From positions 37,403-101,402 of the forward strand of contig NZ_AUMW01000014.1 in the NCBI RefSeq assembly GCF_000430885.1: a DNA stretch of 64,000 nucleotides. Reading direction: 5' to 3'. Source of the DNA: Desulfotruncus alcoholivorax DSM 16058. GTDB taxonomy: Bacteria; Bacillota; Desulfotomaculia; Desulfotomaculales; Desulfallaceae. Under the pieces are notes generated by a model. That model saw nothing but the letters and a program-made list of their open reading frames with translations, was not told the DNA's origin and ran no database searches. The position numbers and the translations under genes were made by a program. Shown here piece by piece: positions 36,556-44,171 of this stretch (the first letter of the stretch is position 1; every line of letters starts with the position of its first letter).

Positions 36556-38205
36556 ATGAACGCAAATCAAACTGCGTGTGCGACTTCTGACCGCGCTGCT
36601 GCCTGGGACAGCATCGACTGGAACAGGTGCGAGTACGAGGTAAAAAAGCTGCAAGCTCGTATTGTAAAGGCTCAAAAAGAAGGCAGACACGGCAAGGTGC
36701 AAGCCTTGCAGTGGACGCTGACACACTCGTTTTATGCCAAAGCATTGGCGGTCAAACGGGTGACAACAAATGACGGTAGTAAAACCTCCGGTGTTGACCA
36801 TGAGCTATGGACAACGCCAAAAGCCAAATTCGAGGCAATTATTTTGCTGAAAAGAAGAGGATACACCCCCCAGCCGCTCAAAAGAGTCTATATCAAAAAG
36901 AGCAACGGAAAGCTTCGCCCGCTGGGCATTCCTACGATGAAGGACAGGGCTATGCAGGCATTATACCTCATGGCTTTGGAACCCATTGCGGAAGTCACAG
37001 CAGACCAGCATTCCTACGGATTCAGGAAAGAACGGTGCTGTCAGGACGCTATTACCCAGTGTCACACGGTTTTATCCCACGGTTACTCTCCGCAATGGGT
37101 TTTGGAGGGTGACATCAAGGGCTGCTTTGACCATATCAGCCATGATTGGCTCTTAAAGCATATTCCCATGGACAAAGTGATGCTGGAAAAATGGCTGAAA
37201 TGCGGCTTCATCTTCAAAAAGGAGTTGTTCCCAACAGAGGAAGGTACGCCCCAGGGCGGTATTATCTCCCCTACGTTGGCAAACATGGTTTTAGACGGCA
37301 TTCAACCGATGCTGGCAGAGAGATACAAGCGCAGAAGTATCAAAGGCAAGCTTGTTTCGCCTATGGTAAATCTTGTGCGTTATGCGGATGATTTTATCAT
37401 CACCAGCGCCGATAGGGATGTTTTAGAAAAAGAAGTCAAGCCGCTCCTTGTAGATTTTCTTACAGAACGTGGCTTGGTTCTCTCCGAGGAAAAGACGCTT
37501 ATCACGCATATTGATGAGGGCTTTGATTTTCTAGGCTTTAACATCCGCAAGTATAACGGCTTTCTTCTGACCAAGCCGTCCAAAGTAAAGGTTAAGCAAT
37601 TCCTGGATGGGATTCGTTCTGTCATTGAGGAAAACAAATCCTGCAAACAGGAAACGTTAATTCGACTCCTGAATCCGAAAATCATCGGCTGGGCGAACTA
37701 TTACCGAAACAGTGCATCCTCTGAAACCTTCCAACGTGTCGATGACCAGATTTTCCGCAAACTATGGCAATGGGCAAAACGGCGCCACCCGAAAAAGGGA
37801 ATGCGCTGGATAGCCAACCGGTATTTTCAGAGAATCAGAACCAGAAGCTGGCGGTTTGCGGTCACACTCGACAAAAGTGGGAAAAAGGATGTCTTTCCAC
37901 TGAAATTAATGACGGATGTCAATATCATCCGTCACAAAAAGATTACCGGGGATGCGAATCCGTTTGATACCGAGTGGAACGACTACTTTCAGGAGCGCGA
38001 AACCTACAAGATGCTGCTTTCACTAAAGGGCAGAAGATCGCTCCTGTATATCTGGAATCAGCAAAACAGACTTTGCCCCATATGCGGCGAACCCATTACC
38101 AAAGATACGCAATGGAATGTACGGGAACGGATACAAGACGGAAAGTCAATCAAGCTCCTAGTGCATGACAAGTGCTACAAACAAAACCGTTATGATGTTG
38201 ATTGA
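36556..38205 (+). CDS. ltrA: Group II intron reverse transcriptase/maturase (LtrA family)
   Basis: 549 residues from ATG 36556; AAAGGAG lies 8 bases upstream. Reverse transcriptase blocks are visible: RPLGIPTMKDRAMQ, GFRKERCCQDAI, GTPQGGIISPTLAN and the catalytic VRYADDF (about 273-279), followed by the maturase X domain with GWANYYR. A C-terminal zinc/HNH-like region carries CPICG (about 509) and HDKC (about 540), so endonuclease activity for target-site priming is possible. The protein would help the intron fold and allow retrohoming. Confidence 0.92.
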   Translation: MNANQTACATSDRAAAWDSIDWNRCEYEVKKLQARIVKAQKEGRHGKVQALQWTLTHSFYAKALAVKRVTTNDGSKTSGVDHELWTTPKAKFEAIILLKRRGYTPQPLKRVYIKKSNGKLRPLGIPTMKDRAMQALYLMALEPIAEVTADQHSYGFRKERCCQDAITQCHTVLSHGYSPQWVLEGDIKGCFDHISHDWLLKHIPMDKVMLEKWLKCGFIFKKELFPTEEGTPQGGIISPTLANMVLDGIQPMLAERYKRRSIKGKLVSPMVNLVRYADDFIITSADRDVLEKEVKPLLVDFLTERGLVLSEEKTLITHIDEGFDFLGFNIRKYNGFLLTKPSKVKVKQFLDGIRSVIEENKSCKQETLIRLLNPKIIGWANYYRNSASSETFQRVDDQIFRKLWQWAKRRHPKKGMRWIANRYFQRIRTRSWRFAVTLDKSGKKDVFPLKLMTDVNIIRHKKITGDANPFDTEWNDYFQERETYKMLLSLKGRRSLLYIWNQQNRLCPICGEPITKDTQWNVRERIQDGKSIKLLVHDKCYKQNRYDVD

Positions 38206-38238
38206 GCCGGCCTTTTATGAAAAGGCTTTGAGTTGCTT

Positions 38239-38272
38239 GAGCCGTGTGAGGGGAAACTCTCATGCACGGTTC
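38239..38272 (+). ncRNA. Group II intron domain V
   Basis: A 34-base hairpin: GAGCCGTGTGAG, a bulged GGGAAACTC tetraloop region, then CATGCACGGTTC. It contains the catalytic AGC triad (38240-38242). Domain VI follows with arms GGCGGC/GCCGCC and the branch region before 38313. Confidence 0.9.
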
Positions 38273-38313
38273 TTAGAGGGGAAGGCGGCAGTAATGCCGC
38301 CGACCTACTCGAC

Positions 38314-39285
38314 CGGCCAAGAGATTTGGAACAGCGCAGCGGCAGGATTGTCCGCCAGGGCAACAAAAACGACGAGGTGTATATTCTCCGCTACGTCACA
38401 GAAAACACCTTCGACGCCTATTTATATCAAATCCTTGAAAACAAGCAGCGTTTCATCTCACAGATTATGACCAGCAAATCCCCCGTAAGAAGCGCGGAGG
38501 ACATTGATGAAACGGCGCTTTCCTATGCGGAAGTCAAGGCGCTGGCGACGGGCAACCCGCTCATCAAGGAAAAGATGGATTTAGACATCCAGGTTTCCAA
38601 GCTGAAGCTCCTGAAAGCCAACCATCTGAACCAGCGGTATGCACTGGAGGACAGATTGCTCAAGCATTTACCGAAGCAGATCAAAGCCACCGAGGAACGC
38701 ATTGCGGGCTATGAGAAGGACATTGCCCGGTATGAAAAGTACAGTGCAAAGGAACCCACCGGGGAGAAGGTCGAGGAAAGCAAATTCGCGGGCATGACGG
38801 TCAAAGGCATTTCCTACCCCGAAAAGGCCAAGGCGGGCGCGGCCATTCTGGAAGCCTGCAATCTGATGACCTCCCCGGAGCCGCAGGAAATGGGCAGCTA
38901 CCTGGGCTTTCCGATGCTGTTTTCTTTCGACAGCTTCAACAAGAAGTATCAAATCACGTTCCAGGGCGCTCTCAGCCATACGGTGGCCTTGGGCGCGGAT
39001 GTGCACGGCAACATTACAAGATTGAACAATGCTTTGGCCGAAATGCCGAAAAAACTGGCGTATTGCCGGGAACAGCTAAAAACCCTCCGCCAGCAGATGG
39101 AAACGGCCAAGAAAGAAATTGACATCCCCTTTGAAAAGGAGCAGGAGTTGCAAAGCAAATCCGCGCGGCTGCATGAACTGAACATCCTGCTAAATATGGA
39201 CAAGGCGGAAAACGAGATAATGGACGACGGACCGGACGAGGACATGGATATTCCCGAAAAAAAGGCCGTAGGCTATGAACGGTAA
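38314..39285 (+). CDS. N6-DNA methylase / helicase of the ICE, exon 2
   Basis: 323 codons plus TAA. It begins with the second half of helicase motif VI (RPRDLEQRSGRIVRQGN) and continues with a helical C-terminal region (DTYLYQILE-like and long coiled-coil from about KLKLLKANHLNQRYAL), ending KKAVGYER. It cannot be translated as a useful protein alone: the apparent frame that starts upstream lies inside intron domains V and VI. It depends on splicing to join exon 1. Confidence 0.85.
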   Translation, partial: RPRDLEQRSGRIVRQGNKNDEVYILRYVTENTFDAYLYQILENKQRFISQIMTSKSPVRSAEDIDETALSYAEVKALATGNPLIKEKMDLDIQVSKLKLLKANHLNQRYALEDRLLKHLPKQIKATEERIAGYEKDIARYEKYSAKEPTGEKVEESKFAGMTVKGISYPEKAKAGAAILEACNLMTSPEPQEMGSYLGFPMLFSFDSFNKKYQITFQGALSHTVALGADVHGNITRLNNALAEMPKKLAYCREQLKTLRQQMETAKKEIDIPFEKEQELQSKSARLHELNILLNMDKAENEIMDDGPDEDMDIPEKKAVGYER

Positions 39286-39366
39286 TGGCTGAATAAGCTT
39301 TAGCAGTTTTGACTTTCTATTTTCTCAGGCTTACAGTAAAACAAAAAACCAGGAAGGAGGCGCGTA

Positions 39367-39696
39367 ATGAACGAACCTTTTATATTCCAGACCCTGCCGG
39401 AGCGGATTGCGGCGCTGTTCCCTGAAATCGACAGCGACACCGCTATTGACTTGCTGCACAACAATTACGAGTATGGCCTACTCCATCAAAGAAAAGGGGA
39501 ACTCACGGAGCGGCACCCTTTCATTTCGGCTGTCCTGGAGGGCGAAGGGCCGATTGCTCTGAGCGCGGAAGAACATAAAATCCTTACGGACTACCTGGAT
39601 ACTGCAACCCGCATGGAGGACATGGAGCGTATGCAGCTTTATTTTCGCGGGCATACGGACGGTTTTTCCTATCTCAAAAAAATCGGCGCGATATAG
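39367..39696 (+). CDS. ICE protein of unknown function
   Basis: 109 residues, with GGAAGGAGG upstream. Mostly helical and acidic (LPERIAALFPEIDSDTAIDL, LSAEEHKILTDYLDTATR), without membrane segments. No family recognised. It follows the helicase gene in the same direction and precedes a terminator-like hairpin. Confidence 0.55.
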   Translation: MNEPFIFQTLPERIAALFPEIDSDTAIDLLHNNYEYGLLHQRKGELTERHPFISAVLEGEGPIALSAEEHKILTDYLDTATRMEDMERMQLYFRGHTDGFSYLKKIGAI

Positions 39697-39721
39697 CCGC
39701 ATTGCAAAAATTTCCTAAAAG

Positions 39722-39751
39722 GCATCGGAAGACAAAATCCGGTGCTTTTTT
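39722..39751 (+). terminator. Terminator-like hairpin before the TOPRIM gene
   Basis: GCATCGGA (39722-39729) pairs with TCCGGTGC (39738-39745), with one G-T pair, followed by six T. It ends a few bases before the GGAGGTGA site of the next gene. Confidence 0.65.
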
Positions 39752-39770
39752 ACGTTTGGAGGTGATCGCT

Positions 39771-40724
39771 ATGCCCTATGTGGCCCCGGAACAGATTAAG
39801 CACGTCAAACAGATGGATCTGCTGACTTATTTGCAGCATTACGAACCGCAGGAACTGGTCCACTTTTCCGGCAATGTCTATACCACCCGCAGCCATGACA
39901 GCCTGAAAATATCCAACGGGAAGTGGTGCTGGTGGTCCCGCGGCATCGGCGGGCGCTCCGCCTTGGATTATCTCATCAAGGTCCGGGGCATGACGCTCCC
40001 CGAGGCGGTCATGCGGATAGACGGGCAGGCGGTTGTTGAGCCCCCTGTCCCGTCAAAGGCACGGGAACCCGCCGGGCCGAGAACGCTGCTGTTGCCGGAG
40101 AAAAACAAGAGTAATGATCGCGTGGCTGCCTATCTCAAAGGGCGTGGCATACACAGCACTTTAATTGATTACTGCCTGCAAACCGGACGGCTGTATGAAA
40201 GCCGCCACCGCCACAACGCGGTCTTTGTCGGCTTCGACCCGCAGGGCGTTCCCCGCTACGGCGCGCTCCGGGGCACATCCGGCAGCAGGTTTATGGGGGA
40301 CGCAAGCGGCAGCGACAAGCACTTCTCCTTCTCCGTTCCGGCAAGGGAAAAACCCACCAAGCTGCACCTGTTTGAAAGCGCCATCGACCTTTTGTCCTAC
40401 GGCACATTGGAGCTGCTGGCCGGCAGGGATTGGCGGCGGGAAAACTGCCTCTCCCTGGCGGGTATTTACAAGCCGAAAAAGAACATCGGGGAAAGCACCC
40501 CGCCCGCCGCTTTGACGCAGTACCTCAAGGATTACCCGCAAATAAGCGAAATCGCCCTACATCTGGACAACGACGCACCGGGAAGGCTGGCGGCGGAGAC
40601 CATCAAGGCCCTTCTTTCCCCCACGTACACCATTACCGACGAGCCGCCCCAGCGCGGGAAAGATTATAACGACTATCTAAGGATTGTATTAAGGATACGG
40701 CAGTCAAATAGCATGGAAAGATGA
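39771..40724 (+). CDS. DUF3991/TOPRIM primase-like protein
   Basis: 317 residues from ATG 39771, with GGAGGTGA upstream. The N-terminal DUF3991 region holds KWCWWSRGIGGRSALDYL. The C-terminal TOPRIM domain shows the glutamate in LHLFESAIDLLSY (about 205) and the DxD in IALHLDNDAPGR (about 265). Such proteins occur on many ICEs and plasmids and are thought to act in DNA replication or priming of the transferred strand. It ends NSMER. Confidence 0.75.
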   Translation: MPYVAPEQIKHVKQMDLLTYLQHYEPQELVHFSGNVYTTRSHDSLKISNGKWCWWSRGIGGRSALDYLIKVRGMTLPEAVMRIDGQAVVEPPVPSKAREPAGPRTLLLPEKNKSNDRVAAYLKGRGIHSTLIDYCLQTGRLYESRHRHNAVFVGFDPQGVPRYGALRGTSGSRFMGDASGSDKHFSFSVPAREKPTKLHLFESAIDLLSYGTLELLAGRDWRRENCLSLAGIYKPKKNIGESTPPAALTQYLKDYPQISEIALHLDNDAPGRLAAETIKALLSPTYTITDEPPQRGKDYNDYLRIVLRIRQSNSMER

Positions 40725-40767
40725 TTGCTGTTTAGATGTTTTACAAAAACTACAAATTCCTTGATTT

Positions 40768-40789
40768 ATGTTATCGTATATGATAACAT
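40768..40789. promoter_or_regulatory. Inverted repeat operator before higBA
   Basis: ATGTTATC (40768-40775) and GATAACAT (40782-40789) form a perfect 8-bp inverted repeat with a 6-base centre, 40 bases before the toxin start. It overlaps a TTGATT-like -35 region. This is the usual position for the operator bound by the antitoxin in autoregulated toxin-antitoxin operons. Confidence 0.65.
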
Positions 40790-40829
40790 GATGGTGAGGT
40801 GAAGCATACACTAAGATTAGAGGTGTATC

Positions 40830-41186
40830 ATGGATTGGCAAGTGGAATACTATAAAAAGGAAAACGGAGATATTCCCGTACTGGATTTTCTGCTATCATT
40901 GGAAGCAAAAATGCGGGCGAAAGCCTTTAGCGAAATAGAACTGCTGGAAAAGCATGGGCCTGATTTAAGGGAACCTTACGTAAAGCCCTTAAGAGGCAAA
41001 GGTCTTTTTGAACTGAGAATCAAATTCGCCTCGGATATCAGCAGGATTTTCTATTTCACATACCGCCAGAAGACTTTTGTGCTGCTTCATGGTTTCACCA
41101 AAAAAACTCAAAAAACTCCGCAAAGAGAGATTGAACGGGCACTGCGTTATAAAGAAGATTATGAAAGAAGGTGTGACAATGAGTAA
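40830..41186 (+). CDS. higB: HigB/RelE-type toxin (phage Gp49-like)
   Basis: 118 residues from ATG 40830. The pattern VEYYKKENGDIPVLDFL, then LREPYVKPLRGKGLFELRI and RIFYFTYRQKTFVLLHGFTKK is the Gp49-like/HigB family of ribosome-dependent mRNA interferases. The basic and aromatic residues expected in the RNase fold are present. As in HigBA, the toxin gene comes first. The stop overlaps the start of the antitoxin gene. It may stabilise the ICE. Confidence 0.85.
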   Translation: MDWQVEYYKKENGDIPVLDFLLSLEAKMRAKAFSEIELLEKHGPDLREPYVKPLRGKGLFELRIKFASDISRIFYFTYRQKTFVLLHGFTKKTQKTPQREIERALRYKEDYERRCDNE

Positions 41187-41463
41187 GGCAGGAGCAAAGT
41201 TTTCCGAAGTGAAAGAGCTTTTGATGAAGGACGAAGAATTCAAAGCTGAATACGAAAAGCTGAAACCGCGCTATGATGTGATTTCGCAAATCATTGAAGC
41301 ACGCACCAGCCAAAATATTACCCAGGAAGAATTGGCGCTTCGGGTTGGGACCCAGAAATCCAATATCAGCCGCCTGGAAAGCGGAACGTACAATCCATCC
41401 CTGGACTTTCTGTCTAAGGTTGCCCGCTCCCTCGGCAAAGAGGTACAGGTTACGTTGAAATAA
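41179..41463 (+). CDS. higA: HigA-type antitoxin (XRE family)
   Basis: 94 residues from ATG 41179, which overlaps the last codons of higB. The helix-turn-helix NITQEELALRVGTQKSNISR (about 50-69) followed by LESGTYNPSLDFL is a classic XRE domain. An N-terminal extension of about 45 residues would neutralise the toxin. It likely binds the inverted repeat at 40768-40789 to repress its own operon. Confidence 0.85.
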   Translation: MSKAGAKFSEVKELLMKDEEFKAEYEKLKPRYDVISQIIEARTSQNITQEELALRVGTQKSNISRLESGTYNPSLDFLSKVARSLGKEVQVTLK

Positions 41464-41517
41464 AAAATGCGAGAAAATCATAAAGAAGTTTGTGATAGCA
41501 CAGATGATTAATAATTA

Positions 41518-41543
41518 AGGCACTGAGAGATCAGCGCCTTTTT
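41518..41543 (+). terminator. Terminator at the left edge of the second cargo
   Basis: AGGCACTGA (41518-41526) pairs with TCAGCGCCT (41531-41539) with one mismatch over a GAGA loop, followed by five T. A related hairpin with the same CTGA/TCAG core is found at 46415-46437, on the other side of the OLD/UvrD genes. Confidence 0.7.
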
Positions 41544-41641
41544 CTATTATGTTGAGAAAATGTTAGTAATAAGGACTGTAATTCGTTGATTCGGGGGAAG
41601 AAGTATAATATGATTAGATTGTCATTATAAGGAAAATAAGA

Positions 41642-41874
41642 TTGAAACTATTGAGTATTCGACAGAATTACAATGGGTTTGCGCCTTTCCGTAAAGTCCG
41701 CTGGGATGGTATATTTTACAAAAATGGTGCGGGAGATCTTGTGCTCATGAGTATAGAGGCGTTTACCCTCCGTAAAAAGGAAGATCGTTTGGCTAGCCGC
41801 ATGGGGGATGATCTACGCCGGAGGAACTGGACAGCTATTTAGACGGCGTTATTGAAGCGGTAGAGCATAGGTAA
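41642..41874 (+). pseudogene. Phd/YefM-type antitoxin remnant with frameshift
   Basis: The frame contains YKNGAGDLVLMSIEAF, the core of Phd/YefM antitoxins, then stops at TAG 41840-41842. Directly after, the shifted frame continues EELDSYLDGVIEAVEHR to TAA at 41872-41874, which looks like the natural C-terminus. One small insertion or deletion near 41815 would explain both parts. No toxin partner is next to it. Confidence 0.5.
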
Positions 41875-41885
41875 GGAGGATAATT

Positions 41886-44171
41886 ATGCGGATAGAGAAA
41901 ATGCGAATTAAAAACTACAGAAGGTTTATGGATACTGAAATTAGTTTTTCTGACAAACTAACAGTTCTTGCCGGTGCAAATAATAGCGGTAAGACATCAC
42001 TTGTTCATTTGTTAGACTGTGTTTTTGGTAATAGAAAAACTTTGAAATCTAAAGACATCTCATTGATAAGCCAAAGTGCAATAATTAATAAACTATTCGA
42101 TATGTTTGACAAGCGTTTTAGCGCTTCACTGCCAATTGATATAAAACAACTGCTATCAGACATTCAAGATTTGTTTTTTGATAAAACCACTGGCGATGTG
42201 CAAATCATTGAAGATCATGTATCCATCCAAATATCAGTAACATACGAGCCTAAAGAGAATATCTCTCTATTTGCTCGCTATTTAATGGATTTGGACGAAA
42301 ACAAAAGGAATTTTTATTTTGAAATCGTACAAGAGATCAATCCCAAGACTTTAAAAAGTAATCTTGAAGTCAATGTTGATTCGTTACGAAATTATTTGGA
42401 GCGATATTTTGAAGCTGTAAAAAAACAGAAAACATGTGATCCGAAATCGCCTGAGTCCCCGAAAATAAACCTGCAAGCCACCAAATCCAGGCAATTGCTC
42501 ATAGAAAAATTGTTTGAGCTTTATGGCGATAGTTTGGATATAGCTTATAAATATGCCAATGAGGACTTCTCATTATCGCATAAGATGGAGAAAAAAGAAT
42601 TCACAGATTTGTTCAACTATAGCTATCTTTCCGCTGATCGACAATTAAATGACAATACTGAAGGCGGAAAGAGAACACTGACATCTAGCGTTGTTGATTT
42701 ATTGAATATTGAAAGAAAGAATGAAACGTCCCCTAATGAATGGAAAGGAAAAATTCGACAAATTCTTGATAAAATGTTCAATGCCATTTCAACTGAAAAC
42801 ATTGATACTTACTTAGTGGAACAGGCGAAAACACTTTTAGACAATATTTCGCAAAACCTTAACACTGTAGGAGAAACAAATATTCAAGAAATCACAATGG
42901 TTCTTGACATGGGGATGGATTTTCTATATCAGGTTCTTAAAGAGAGTATCCGGGTAAATTATGCAATTCCAACAGGCACTCAGAATGCAGAAAAAGTTTT
43001 GCTGGCAGAAGAATCTCAAGGACTTGGAATCAGCAATCTTATTTATATTACTCTTGAGTTGATGAGATATAAATTGAAATCAGATCCTAGATTGGTCAAC
43101 GTTTTTCTGATAGAAGAGCCGGAATCGCATATGCACCTACAGATGCAGCGAACGCTTGTTAATTATTTAAACTCCGAATATGCCGGAAAAGAAGGTTTAT
43201 GTAATGTCCAAGGAATTATTTCGACCCATTCTGATGAAATTGTACGTTCTGCCAATCTCAAAGATATAAAGGTCATACGACCCAAAGAACCCTTAAATAA
43301 TGTAATCTGTGATATGTCCATGTTTTTAGAAAAACACAAAACAGAAAAAAATTTTTATGAAACTTTCTTTAAAATCAATTTTTCGAACATGATTTTTGCC
43401 GACAAGGCGATTATCTATGAAGGTGACACTGAGCGTATGTATATTGAATCGCTTATTTTTGGCAATCGTGGTCAAGAGGAAAAAGATGAATTAGAATTTT
43501 TAGACACTCTTTCACAAAAATATATTACCTATGCACAAGCAGGTGGAGCATATGCTCACAAATATGCGGAATTACTAAATGAACTTGAAATTAGCACACT
43601 AATACTTACAGACATTGACTACCCTAAAACCTGCTTGGATAAAAATAAAGTCTTTAAACTTAAGACAACCAACGCAGCACTTCGTTTTTTTTGTAGGCGA
43701 GATAATCGACAGTCAAAAAATGCCAAACTAAACATAAATGATATTTATAAATGGCAATCATCCTGCTATAAGAAGAAAAATATTCTGGTAAAAACTCAGT
43801 CAGAAATAGACGGTTACGCCCGGACATTAGAGGAAGCTCTTTTGTTTCAGTATATAAAAAAACATCATACTGATCTTTTAGAAGATAATGGCAATGAGAT
43901 AGAGTTCAATGTTTTTTCTTGCTTAACAAGAAAAAATTGGTCTAAGATTAAAGAGGCCAGCGGTTTTTCTTTGATTTTACCAAATCGTACTAAAAAAGAG
44001 AAAAAACAAAATAAATCTATTGATACGATTGAAAGGTGTATACGACAGATAGTTGAAGGGTTTTCAGATAGCAAATCCGCTTTCATGTATTCTATTATTA
44101 AAAAGGGGAAACAATATTCTGTTATGCCAAACTATATTAAGGAGGGGCTAGAATGGCTGGCGCAAAAATAG
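41886..44171 (+). CDS. OLD-family ATP-dependent nuclease (Gabija GajA-like)
   Basis: 761 residues with AAGGAGGATAATT upstream. The N-terminal ABC-type ATPase has Walker A GANNSGKTS (about 28-36) and, far downstream, FLIEEPESHMH (about 406-416), with STHSDEIV as the H-loop region. The C-terminal TOPRIM nuclease shows YEGDTERMYIES (about 510) and LTDIDYP (about 574). OLD nucleases paired with a UvrD helicase gene form class 2, which includes GajA of Gabija. This protein is longer than the first described GajA (about 580 residues), so it may be a variant. It would cut DNA when nucleotide levels fall or a phage signal is sensed. Confidence 0.75.
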   Translation: MRIEKMRIKNYRRFMDTEISFSDKLTVLAGANNSGKTSLVHLLDCVFGNRKTLKSKDISLISQSAIINKLFDMFDKRFSASLPIDIKQLLSDIQDLFFDKTTGDVQIIEDHVSIQISVTYEPKENISLFARYLMDLDENKRNFYFEIVQEINPKTLKSNLEVNVDSLRNYLERYFEAVKKQKTCDPKSPESPKINLQATKSRQLLIEKLFELYGDSLDIAYKYANEDFSLSHKMEKKEFTDLFNYSYLSADRQLNDNTEGGKRTLTSSVVDLLNIERKNETSPNEWKGKIRQILDKMFNAISTENIDTYLVEQAKTLLDNISQNLNTVGETNIQEITMVLDMGMDFLYQVLKESIRVNYAIPTGTQNAEKVLLAEESQGLGISNLIYITLELMRYKLKSDPRLVNVFLIEEPESHMHLQMQRTLVNYLNSEYAGKEGLCNVQGIISTHSDEIVRSANLKDIKVIRPKEPLNNVICDMSMFLEKHKTEKNFYETFFKINFSNMIFADKAIIYEGDTERMYIESLIFGNRGQEEKDELEFLDTLSQKYITYAQAGGAYAHKYAELLNELEISTLILTDIDYPKTCLDKNKVFKLKTTNAALRFFCRRDNRQSKNAKLNINDIYKWQSSCYKKKNILVKTQSEIDGYARTLEEALLFQYIKKHHTDLLEDNGNEIEFNVFSCLTRKNWSKIKEASGFSLILPNRTKKEKKQNKSIDTIERCIRQIVEGFSDSKSAFMYSIIKKGKQYSVMPNYIKEGLEWLAQK

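Larger units (their letters stand above)
35944..38313 (+). mobile_element. Group II intron with reverse transcriptase, inserted in the helicase gene
   Basis: The 5' boundary GTGCGAC (35944) fits the group II GTGYG consensus. Near the 3' end there is a canonical 34-base domain V (38239-38272), then a domain VI hairpin with GGCGGC/GCCGCC arms, and the intron ends in AC at 38313. Removing 35944-38313 joins TGG to CGG and restores DLDCPW-RPRDLEQRSGRIVRQGN, an intact helicase motif VI, with no change of frame. The 2,370-base element encodes its own maturase in domain IV. All parts needed for splicing and mobility appear intact. Confidence 0.92.

Noticed and set aside
38233..38313. Start of a separate gene for the helicase C-terminus
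   Set aside because: These bases are domain V and VI of the group II intron, so the apparent N-terminus is not protein-coding.
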